Below the pieces are notes generated by a model, which was given only the letters and a program-made list of their open reading frames with translations, was not told the DNA's origin and did not search any database. Made by a program: the position numbers and the translations under genes. From Salinicola halophyticus (GTDB taxonomy: Bacteria; Pseudomonadota; Gammaproteobacteria; Pseudomonadales; Halomonadaceae): DNA of 38,351 bases. Of this stretch, positions 24,313-30,914 are shown piece by piece. Where the stretch lies: positions 1 through 38,351 of the forward strand of contig NZ_PZJN01000004.1 in the NCBI RefSeq assembly GCF_003206695.1, written 5' to 3'. How positions within the stretch are numbered: position 1 is the stretch's first letter; every line of letters begins with the position of its first letter.

Positions 24313-25389
24313 ATGACGTCTCCCTCTCGATTCACCGGCCCGCTGAAAGGCCGCGGCGCGACCTACAATCCCGACAACCGTTTCCTGCCGACGCACAGCA
24401 CCGTGGAAGACGACGGCTGGTGGCAGGAGGAGCTGCCGCCTCGGATCGCCACCCAGGTTCAGCTCGAGGCGCCTCGCACGGCGCTTTCCTGGAACCACTC
24501 GCCGGATCTGGGTTTCGATCGTTCGCTCAACCCCTATCGTGGCTGCGAGCACGGCTGCATCTACTGCTATGCCCGCCCCAGCCACGCCTACTGGGATCTC
24601 TCGCCGGGTATCGATTTCGAGACCCGGCTCATCGCCAAGACCGGCATGGCGGATCGGCTGCGCGAGGAGCTGTGCAAACCCGGCTATGTCTGCCGGCCGA
24701 TCAACCTCTCCGGCAACACCGACTGCTACCAGCCGATCGAGGCGCAGCACGGCACGACGCGCTCGTTGCTGGAACTGCTGCTAGCGTGTCGCCATCCGGT
24801 CACGCTGGTGACCAAGAGCGCGCTGATTCTGCGCGACCGGGAGCTACTCGCCGAGATGGCCCGGGAGCGGCTGGTCCGTGTCTTCGTCAGCCTGACCTCG
24901 CTCGACAACGAGCTGAAGCGCACGCTAGAGCCGCGCACCGCTTCCCCGGCGGCACGCCTCAAGGTCATCCGGGAGCTGCATGAAGCCGGGGTCCCGGTGG
25001 GCGTGCTGGTGGCGCCGGTGATCCCCGCCATCAACGACTGCGAGATCGAGACGCTGCTGGCGCGGGCGGCTGAGGCCGGCGCCCGGACCGCCAGCTGGAC
25101 GCTGTTGCGACTGCCGCGAGAGGTGGCGCCACTATTCGAAGCCTGGCTCGAGGAGCACTACCCCGAGCGCGCCGGCAAGGTGATGAGCCTGGTCCGCCAG
25201 TCCCGCGGCGGCCATGACAACGACAGCCGCTTCGGCCACCGCATGCGTGGAGAGGGGCTGTTCGTGGACATGATCGGTCAGCGTTTTCGACGTGCGGCGT
25301 CTCGTCTGGGACTGGAACGGCGCGCGGATATCGGCCTGGATACCACCCGGTTTCGCCCGCCTCACGCACAACAGGATCTATTCAGTTGA
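24313..25389 (+). CDS. PA0069-family radical SAM protein, SOS-controlled
   Basis: A 358-residue cytosolic protein. The ATG at 24313 is chosen because AGGAG (24300-24304) lies 8 bases before it and the LexA box lies just upstream; an in-frame ATG at 24118 would place that box inside the gene. The [4Fe-4S] motif is C-E-H-G-C-I-Y-C (Cys78, 82, 85), a CxxxCxxC like that of the spore photoproduct lyase branch. LSGNTDCYQPIEA, VTLVTKSALILRDRELL and VSLTSLDNELKRTLEPR are typical of the PA0069 family. Its reaction is not known. Homology to the photoproduct-lyase branch and the SOS box together suggest a role in DNA damage, which is inference. The C-terminus ends HAQQDLFS, resembling a clamp-binding QxxLF-type motif. 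Confidence 0.92.
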   Translation: MTSPSRFTGPLKGRGATYNPDNRFLPTHSTVEDDGWWQEELPPRIATQVQLEAPRTALSWNHSPDLGFDRSLNPYRGCEHGCIYCYARPSHAYWDLSPGIDFETRLIAKTGMADRLREELCKPGYVCRPINLSGNTDCYQPIEAQHGTTRSLLELLLACRHPVTLVTKSALILRDRELLAEMARERLVRVFVSLTSLDNELKRTLEPRTASPAARLKVIRELHEAGVPVGVLVAPVIPAINDCEIETLLARAAEAGARTASWTLLRLPREVAPLFEAWLEEHYPERAGKVMSLVRQSRGGHDNDSRFGHRMRGEGLFVDMIGQRFRRAASRLGLERRADIGLDTTRFRPPHAQQDLFS

Positions 25390-25404
25390 GGAGCGTCGAC
25401 CGCT

Positions 25405-25454
25405 CGATGCCTGCCGATTGGCATCGTCGCTGCGAGGAGCCATGCCTCCTTTTC
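25405..25454 (+). terminator. Possible weak terminator after the radical SAM gene
   Basis: Hairpin CGATGCC/GGCATCG (25405-25411, 25420-25426) is followed by AGGAG/CTCCT (25435-25439, 25446-25450) running into TTTT. The second stem has only 5 bp, so this is tentative. Confidence 0.35.
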
Positions 25455-25458
25455 CTGC

Positions 25459-25476
25459 ATTAAGCTTTCGTTAAGC
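25459..25476 (+). promoter_or_regulatory. PmrA/BasR-like box upstream of the GT2 operon
   Basis: ATTAAGCTTTCGTTAAGC contains two TTAAG half-sites 11 bp apart (25460 and 25471), the one-helical-turn direct repeat bound by PmrA/BasR-type OmpR-family regulators (consensus YTTAAK-N5-YTTAAK). The 10-mer TTTCGTTAAG recurs exactly upstream of the second ArnT-like gene (30857-30866). It lies 126 bases before the GT2 start. Confidence 0.7.
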
Positions 25477-25602
25477 TTGGCCCGCGACCATGAGCAACGT
25501 ACCACGCCTGCTTTTCGCGCGCCGGCTGACCAGGCCTGGTTTGAGCTTCACGAGCAACACGTTCATAAAGACAGTTGCTCCATCGCCAGGAAATTTTCAT
25601 CA

Positions 25603-26418
25603 ATGCACGCTCCCTCTCTTTCATCCAGCCCTTCGATCACTCCTTCCCCCCTGCTGTCGGTGTTGATACCGGCCAAGGATGAAATCGGCAATCTCCCCGC
25701 TCTGCTCGACGAGATCCATTTCGCGCTTGCAGACATCGATCATGAGGTGATCGTGGTCGACGATGCCTCGACGGATGGCAGTTGGGAGATGCTGACACAG
25801 CGCGCTTCGCGGGATTCCCGCCTACGCCCGGTGCGGCATGCACAAAGCGCCGGCCAGAGCACCTCGGTCTGGCAGGCAGCGTGGACGGCACGCGGGCTCT
25901 GGCTGGCGACGCTGGACGGCGACGGCCAGAACGATCCGGCGGATCTACCCAGCCTGCTCGCGCGCGCCCAACAGGGCGACGTGACGCTGGTCGCCGGCCA
26001 CCGCACCAACCGCCGCGACGACTGGATCAAACGCGTTTCGTCCAAGGTTGCCAACCGGGTTCGCTCGGCGCTGCTCGATGACGCGACACCGGATACCGGC
26101 TGCGGCCTCAAGGTGATCCGCCGCGACGCCTTCGTCTCGCTACCCTATTTCGACCATATGCACCGATTCCTGCCGGCCCTGGTTCGTGCCCAGGGCGGCA
26201 CCTGCGTCTCCGTTCCAGTCAATCACCGCCCTCGCGGCACGGGCGAGTCGCACTACGGTCTCAACAATCGGCTGTGGGTGGGCATCGTGGACATGATCGG
26301 CGTCATGTGGCTACGCCGACGTAGCCGATTGCCGGCGCCGCTCGTCGAGCCCCCCGAAACCGCGGTTGAAACGAACGAGAAACGAACGGACGCGAACAGG
26401 GAGGCACCGGCATCATGA
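25603..26418 (+). CDS. GT2 family glycosyltransferase, lipid-carrier type (ArnC/DPM1-like)
   Basis: A 271-residue GT-A enzyme expected to join a sugar from a UDP-sugar to undecaprenyl phosphate at the cytoplasmic face. The ATG at 25603 has AGGAAA upstream and starts just before the domain; the frame stays open to 25477 but that part is unlike the family. Marks are LSVLIPAKDEIGNLP, VIVVDDASTDGSWE (Asp53-54), the DxD-type site LDGDGQNDP (Asp105, Asp107), DTGCGLKVIRRD and NHRPRGTGESHYGLNNR. ArnC's two C-terminal TM helices are absent, so it is closer to DPM1-like members. The stop overlaps the LAB_N gene (ATGA). With the downstream ArnT-like protein it forms a donor-synthesis and transfer pair for envelope glycans. 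The sugar is not shown by sequence. Confidence 0.9.
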   Translation: MHAPSLSSSPSITPSPLLSVLIPAKDEIGNLPALLDEIHFALADIDHEVIVVDDASTDGSWEMLTQRASRDSRLRPVRHAQSAGQSTSVWQAAWTARGLWLATLDGDGQNDPADLPSLLARAQQGDVTLVAGHRTNRRDDWIKRVSSKVANRVRSALLDDATPDTGCGLKVIRRDAFVSLPYFDHMHRFLPALVRAQGGTCVSVPVNHRPRGTGESHYGLNNRLWVGIVDMIGVMWLRRRSRLPAPLVEPPETAVETNEKRTDANREAPAS

Positions 26419-26726
26419 ACCAGGAGTGGCTGTGGGTCGCGATCGGCTTCGTCGGTCAGGCACTGTTTTCGGCACGTTTCATCATCCAGTGGCTCGCCAG
26501 CGAACGCGCCAGACGCAGCATCATTCCGGTCGCCTTCTGGTTCTTCAGCCTGGCCGGCGGTGCCACGCTGCTCGCCTATGCCATCTATCGTCGCGATCCG
26601 GTGTTCATTGCCGGCCAGGGCGCCGGTTTGATCATCTACGTTCGCAATCTGGTGCTGATTCGACGCGAGAAACACCAGACGGATTCCACCAAAAGCGCTG
26701 CCCCGGAAAATTCTTCGAACTCCTGA
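26415..26726 (+). CDS. LAB_N domain membrane protein (lipid A biosynthesis N-terminal domain)
   Basis: A 103-residue inner-membrane protein with three hydrophobic segments (about 5-27, 36-57, 62-82) matching the LAB_N family: WLWVAIGFVGQALFSARFIIQWLASERAR, SIIPVAFWFFSLAGG and GQGAGLIIYVRNLVLI. The domain was named from N-terminal fusions to LpxB, but here it stands alone. Stand-alone forms commonly sit between a GT2 and an ArnT-like gene. A role in flipping or presenting the lipid-linked sugar (as ArnE/ArnF do for L-Ara4N) is plausible from context only. ATGA overlap with the GT2 gene upstream; the next gene starts 17 bases after the stop. Confidence 0.9.
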   Translation: MNQEWLWVAIGFVGQALFSARFIIQWLASERARRSIIPVAFWFFSLAGGATLLAYAIYRRDPVFIAGQGAGLIIYVRNLVLIRREKHQTDSTKSAAPENSSNS

Positions 26727-26743
26727 ACGAGACTTTGCATTCC

Positions 26744-26791
26744 ATGCGTCAGCCCGTGCGTCAGTTCATGCATCAGCCCATGCATCAGTTC
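26744..26791 (+). repeat. 12-bp tandem repeat at the start of the first ArnT-like gene
   Basis: Four units of pattern RTGCRTCAGYYC (26744, 26756, 26768, 26780), each carrying an in-frame start codon. Changes in copy number keep the frame but alter the number of possible starts and the N-terminal cytosolic length. Confidence 0.93.
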
Positions 26792-28549
26792 ATGCGACGT
26801 TTCTGGACCGATCCGTCACAGGCGCAATACCGGCGTACCTGGTTATTGTTGCTGCTGCTGGCCGTCGCGGTGCTGGGCATCGGCATCGGCCTGCGCGATC
26901 CGTGGCCGGCCGACGAGCCACGTTTCGCGCTCAATGCGCTGGAAATGCTGCGCACCGGGCAGTTCTGGTTCCCGCATCGCGGTGGCGAACTTTACCCCGA
27001 CAAGCCGCCACTGTTCATGTGGGCATCGGCACTGAGCATCTGGCTCACCGGTTCCGTGCGCTGGGGCTTTCTGATACCCACAACGCTGGCTGGCCTCGGC
27101 ACCCTGCTAATGGTCGTCGATCTCTGCCGGCGTCTTCACGGCCGACGTGTTGCGCTGCTCTCGGGCCTTGCCCTGCTGACGGCCTTCCAGTTCGTACTGC
27201 AGGCCAAGACGGCACAGATCGACATGCTGTTGACGTTCTTCACCACCCTCGCGAGCTATGGCTTGTTGCGCCACGCGCTGCTCGGTCCTGCCAGGGGGTG
27301 GTGGCTGCTGGGCTGGGCGGCGATGGGGCTCGGCATCATCACCAAGGGCGTGGGCGTCCTGCCGCTGACCTTGCTACCGGCCTGGTTATGGCTGGGCTAT
27401 TCCGGCCGTTCTCGCGACAACGCTCGCCCCCGAATCACACGCCTCACGCTAAAGGATGCCATCCTGGGCATCGCCGTCATGCTGCTGTGCGTCGCCGCCT
27501 GGGCGGTACCGATGATCGTGATGGCGACCTGGGGAGACGATCCGGCACTGGCGGCCTATCGGGACAATATCCTGTTCAAGCAGACCGGCCAGCGCTACGC
27601 CGACTCCTGGACTCATCTCGAACCCTGGTACTACTACCTCGCCGAGGTGCTCCCCTGGGCATGGATGCCACTGATTCTCGCGTTTCCGTGGGCGATTCCT
27701 GCCTGGTGGCGACGACTGCGCCGGTCCGACTCGCGCATTCTGCTGCCGCTGAGTTCGGCCATTCTGATCGTTATCTTCTTCTCCCTCTCGCCCGGCAAGC
27801 GCGGCGTCTACATGCTGCCGACCGTGCCACTACTGGTGATGGCGATGGCGCCGTTGCTCCCCGGCCTGATCCGTAGAAGACGGTTGCACTGGTTGGGATT
27901 CGGCCTGCTCGGGTTACTCGGCGGTCTCTTGCTGATCGCCGGTATTCTGGGTGCCATCGGCGTTCCGGCGCTCGCGCGGGCCGCCGCGCACCACGACGTT
28001 TCGCCCTGGGCATGGTGGGTTGTCATCGGTGTCATTGCCGTTGGCTTGCTGGCATGGGCGCGCCCGCGCCGCGGACTGTGGGCACTGGCCGGTTGGCTGG
28101 CGATCTTCTGGGTCAGCTGGTCGACCTGGGGCTATGCACTGCAGGATCACGCCCGTTCGCCGCGGGACATGATGACCCGGGTCGAGACGATCACCGGTGC
28201 CGAGGCCTGGCTGGCGCTGCCGGATTACGACGAAGAATTCCTGCTCCAGTCGCGCCAGCCCAGCGTCCAGTTCGGTGACAAGACACCCGCGAGCGATCAG
28301 TTCCGCCGCGCCTTCGCCTGGCTGCAGCAGGAGAACGGCCGCTGGATGTTCGCCATGAAACGCCAGGCCGAGGACTATGCCTGTATCGAGTCGGATCGAG
28401 TTATCGACCTGGGCATTCAGAATGGCGACGACTGGTGGTTGATTCCCGCCTCGGCGACCGTTCAGTGTCGAGGAGACGACACGGCTGCGCCGCTGTTCGT
28501 GGCACCGACGACGCTGCCGGACAGGACCGGGAGCGCACCCCGGGTCTGA
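26744..28549 (+). CDS. ArnT-like GT39/GT83 lipid A or LPS glycosyltransferase (first copy)
   Basis: A 601-residue polytopic GT-C enzyme that transfers a sugar from undecaprenyl phosphate to an envelope acceptor on the periplasmic side. PMT/ArnT family marks are WPADEPRFALNALEMLRTG (Asp57-Glu58 in the first periplasmic loop), LYPDKPPLFMW (Asp86-Lys87) and the KTAQIDMLLTFFTTLASYGL region, followed by about ten further TM segments and a soluble C-terminal domain (about 500-601). The start is uncertain: four in-frame ATG or GTG codons occur every 12 bp (26744 ATG, 26756 GTG, 26768 ATG, 26780 ATG) plus 26792 ATG, within a repeat encoding M/V-R/H-Q-P/F. No strong ribosome-binding site precedes any of them. 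It is third in the GT2-LAB_N operon. Confidence 0.9.
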   Translation: MRQPVRQFMHQPMHQFMRRFWTDPSQAQYRRTWLLLLLLAVAVLGIGIGLRDPWPADEPRFALNALEMLRTGQFWFPHRGGELYPDKPPLFMWASALSIWLTGSVRWGFLIPTTLAGLGTLLMVVDLCRRLHGRRVALLSGLALLTAFQFVLQAKTAQIDMLLTFFTTLASYGLLRHALLGPARGWWLLGWAAMGLGIITKGVGVLPLTLLPAWLWLGYSGRSRDNARPRITRLTLKDAILGIAVMLLCVAAWAVPMIVMATWGDDPALAAYRDNILFKQTGQRYADSWTHLEPWYYYLAEVLPWAWMPLILAFPWAIPAWWRRLRRSDSRILLPLSSAILIVIFFSLSPGKRGVYMLPTVPLLVMAMAPLLPGLIRRRRLHWLGFGLLGLLGGLLLIAGILGAIGVPALARAAAHHDVSPWAWWVVIGVIAVGLLAWARPRRGLWALAGWLAIFWVSWSTWGYALQDHARSPRDMMTRVETITGAEAWLALPDYDEEFLLQSRQPSVQFGDKTPASDQFRRAFAWLQQENGRWMFAMKRQAEDYACIESDRVIDLGIQNGDDWWLIPASATVQCRGDDTAAPLFVAPTTLPDRTGSAPRV

Positions 28550-28561
28550 GGTATGGGCTGC

Positions 28562-28593
28562 ATTCCCAGAGGACTGTATCCCCAGAGGAAAGC
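28562..28593. repeat. 16-bp direct repeat, two units, between convergent genes
   Basis: ATTCCCAGAGGACTGT (28562) and ATCCCCAGAGGAAAGC (28578) lie in the 78-bp gap between the ArnT-like gene and the sensor kinase. No terminator hairpin with a T-run was found in this gap. Confidence 0.75.
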
Positions 28594-28627
28594 CGAGGCT
28601 CTCGGCCTGCTGCCGATAGCCATTGAA

Positions 28628-30028
28628 TCAGGCTACCGGTTCCATCCAATCCAAGCGGACTTCCAGCCCCCCTGCTTCGCGGTTGGCGAGCGTCATCGTC
28701 AGTTGCTGGCGCTGGGCAATCTCGACGGCGATCGCAAGGCCCAACCCGCTGCCGCTGATGCGCTGGTCGGAAGCGCGTTGAAAGCGCTGCGTCACCGCGT
28801 CCAGCAGCGCCTCTGGGATTCCGGGGCCGGAATCGGCAATGGTGAGCCAGGGGTGTCGGTTCTCGATTCCCATGGCCACCACGACTTCGCCGCCTTCGGG
28901 CGTATACCGCAGCGCGTTGTCCATCAGGTTGCGGACCAGGATCTCCAGCTCGGTGAGGTTGCCGCTCACGCTGACCGGATCGCTTTCGGCGATCTCCAGC
29001 GTCTGCTGCCGGGATTCGGCCAGCGGCCACAGATCGGCGGCCAGATCCATCACCAGCGCGGGTAGTGAAGTGGTTTGTGACGCCGGGCGCTCCTGATGAA
29101 ATTCGAGACGCGCCAGCAGCAGCAGCTGTTCGACGACCCGCTGCAGCCGCTCGACGCCATTGTAGGCCTTGTCCAGCGCGCCGGGCTCGCCGTAGCGGGC
29201 GTTGTCGAGATGGATCTTCATCGCCGCCAACGGCGTGCGCAGTTCATGTGCCGCATCGGCAGTGAAACGCCGCTCGCGCTCGAGTGTCTGACCCAGCCGG
29301 GCAATGAAGTCGTTGAGCTCGCCGCGCAGGGTCTGCAGCTCGCGAGGCACGGCGACAGCGATCGGTCGCAGATCCTTCTCGTCTCGAGTCTCTACCTGTC
29401 GTGATAGATGATCGATCGGCTTCAGCCCCCGCCGAATCAGCCGGGCAATCAGCCAGATAAGGATCGGCAGCGCCAGCAGCAGCGGCACGAAATTGCCGAT
29501 GGCGACCTTGTTGGAGAGTTCGTTCTGAAACGCTTCCCGCAATCCCACGCTCAGCCAGCGCCCGCCCTCGATCGGCATGCTGAAGACCCGCCAGCGATGA
29601 CCGTCGAAGCGCTGCCAGCGATACCCGACGTCATGCGGCGCCGGGAAGGCCTCGTCGTCCCCATGCCAGCGGGGCCCCATTAAAATCGGGCGCTGCTCGG
29701 CATCCCAGAAGCCTAGCGACAGCATCCCCTCTTCGTGGACGTAGCGTCTGGGATGGCCGATCTTGTCGAGAAGGCTGCCGGTTTGGCCGTACCAGCGGGC
29801 GAAATGGCCAGGCTGGGAGAGCTGTTCGGCGATTGCCTCATAGCGCTGTGGCGTGGTCTCGGTATCGACGAGCGCCGAGACGACACGCGCCTGCAGGCTC
29901 AGCTGCGCATCGAAGATCTCTTCCATTTCGTGGCGCGTGATCAGGTAGGCGGCGGTGACCGCCAGCCCCATGACCACCAGCAGCACGCCGACGAGCGTGA
30001 CATTGAGATAGCGACGAATCGAAGTCAT
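28628..30028 (-). CDS. Two-component sensor histidine kinase, QseC/PmrB-like
   Basis: A 466-residue membrane kinase. TM1 is at about 8-30, a periplasmic 2CSK_N-type sensor at about 31-172 starts RHEMEEIFDAQLSLQARVV, and TM2 is at about 176-198. A HAMP-like linker follows, then a HisKA domain with the phosphorylated His261 in DAAHELRTPLAAMK and a HATPase with N-box NLMDNALRYTPEGG, G1 DSGPGIP and G2 GSGLGLA. The sensor has acidic patches (HGDDEAFPAPHD, VHEEG) that could bind metal or polycation, but the ExxE iron motif of Salmonella PmrB is not evident. It overlaps the regulator gene by 4 bp (ATGA) and is co-transcribed with it. Its position between two ArnT-like genes points to control of LPS modification. 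Confidence 0.93.
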   Translation of the reverse strand: MTSIRRYLNVTLVGVLLVVMGLAVTAAYLITRHEMEEIFDAQLSLQARVVSALVDTETTPQRYEAIAEQLSQPGHFARWYGQTGSLLDKIGHPRRYVHEEGMLSLGFWDAEQRPILMGPRWHGDDEAFPAPHDVGYRWQRFDGHRWRVFSMPIEGGRWLSVGLREAFQNELSNKVAIGNFVPLLLALPILIWLIARLIRRGLKPIDHLSRQVETRDEKDLRPIAVAVPRELQTLRGELNDFIARLGQTLERERRFTADAAHELRTPLAAMKIHLDNARYGEPGALDKAYNGVERLQRVVEQLLLLARLEFHQERPASQTTSLPALVMDLAADLWPLAESRQQTLEIAESDPVSVSGNLTELEILVRNLMDNALRYTPEGGEVVVAMGIENRHPWLTIADSGPGIPEALLDAVTQRFQRASDQRISGSGLGLAIAVEIAQRQQLTMTLANREAGGLEVRLDWMEPVA

Positions 30029-30687
30029 GCCGCTCGGCTGTCCAGGCGATAACCGATACCGCGTACGGTGGTGATCAGATGCTTGTCGAGCTTGCGCCGT
30101 AGATGGTGAACGTGCACTTCGAGCGCGTTGGAGCCGACTTCCTCTCCCCAGCCATACAGCAGACTTTCCAGCTTGGGGCGCGACATCACCCTGTCGCTGT
30201 TGCGGGCCAGCTCGAGCAGCAGCGCAAACTCGCGCCGCGCGAGCAGGACCGGCTCTCCCTTCCAGCTGACCTCATGCTGCGCTTCGTCGATGGTCAACCG
30301 CCCGATCGACAGCAACTGGGTCGAGCGGCCTTCGGCACGACGTGTCACCACGCGCATGCGTGCCAGCAGTTCCTGCAGATCGAACGGTTTGAGCACGTAG
30401 TCGTCGGCCCCTGCGTCCAGCCCCATGATGCGCTGCTCGACGGCATCCCGCGCGGTCAGGATCAGCACCGGCAGCGGATACTGACGACGTATCTCCTTGA
30501 GCACCACGAGCCCATCGATATCCGGCAGTCCCAGATCCAGCACGACCAGCGAGAAAGGTTCGACACGCACCGCTTCCAGCGCGTCCCGTCCTCTGGTGAG
30601 CCAGTCGACCACGTAACCTTCCCGGATCAACGCGGTCCGGATGCCATCCCCCAGTAGCGGGTCGTCTTCCACCAACAGTACGCGCAT
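30025..30687 (-). CDS. OmpR-family response regulator, PmrA/QseB-like
   Basis: A 220-residue regulator. Translation from the ATG at 30687 gives the canonical start MRVLLVEDDPLLGDGIRTAL; the open frame to 30759 would add 24 unrelated residues and run into the upstream box. The receiver has the acidic pair in VEDD, phospho-acceptor Asp51 in LVVLDLGLPDIDG, Thr79 and Lys100. The winged-helix domain follows with LARREFALLLELARNSDRVM, SNALEVHVHHLRRKL and ITTVRGIGYRL. It precedes and overlaps the kinase gene. A PmrA-like box lies 76 bases upstream (30763-30780), so autoregulation is likely. PmrA, QseB and related regulators are hard to tell apart by sequence, so no symbol is given. Confidence 0.94.
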   Translation of the reverse strand: MRVLLVEDDPLLGDGIRTALIREGYVVDWLTRGRDALEAVRVEPFSLVVLDLGLPDIDGLVVLKEIRRQYPLPVLILTARDAVEQRIMGLDAGADDYVLKPFDLQELLARMRVVTRRAEGRSTQLLSIGRLTIDEAQHEVSWKGEPVLLARREFALLLELARNSDRVMSRPKLESLLYGWGEEVGSNALEVHVHHLRRKLDKHLITTVRGIGYRLDSRAA

Positions 30688-30762
30688 TGCCGTATCCGTT
30701 TCGTTTGGCCATCGAGAAACTCGACAGGGTTGTATTCCGACTGGGCCATTGAGACACACCGA

Positions 30763-30780
30763 CCTTAACGGTTTCTTAGC
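30763..30780 (-). promoter_or_regulatory. PmrA/BasR-like box upstream of the response regulator
   Basis: On the minus strand GCTAAGAAACCGTTAAGG: half-sites CTAAG and TTAAG 11 bp apart (30779-30775 and 30768-30764). The downstream half GTTAAG is identical to that of the other two boxes. It is oriented toward the regulator gene, 76 bases from its ATG. Confidence 0.6.
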
Positions 30781-30849
30781 AGGCTTTCTCGCCTCTTCGC
30801 GGCCCAGGCCGGCGTATCAGGCGTTCGGCCTCAGAGCGGGTTCGGGTTT

Positions 30850-30867
30850 CATAATGTTTCGTTAAGG
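30850..30867 (+). promoter_or_regulatory. PmrA/BasR-like box upstream of the second ArnT-like gene
   Basis: CATAATGTTTCGTTAAGG: half-sites ATAAT (30851-30855) and TTAAG (30862-30866) 11 bp apart, sharing the exact 10-mer TTTCGTTAAG with the box at 25459. It lies 48 bases before the GTG start at 30915. With the opposing box at 30763-30780 it makes the 227-bp divergent gap a two-way control region. Confidence 0.65.
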
Positions 30868-30914
30868 CGACGCCAGCAAAGTGGCGCTTCCATGCTTCAC
30901 CGGAAGTCGATCGC

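Noticed and set aside
25603..28549. A standard arn (L-Ara4N) operon.
   Set aside because: No arnA, arnB, arnD or arnE/F gene is present; only ArnC- and ArnT-like families are shared.
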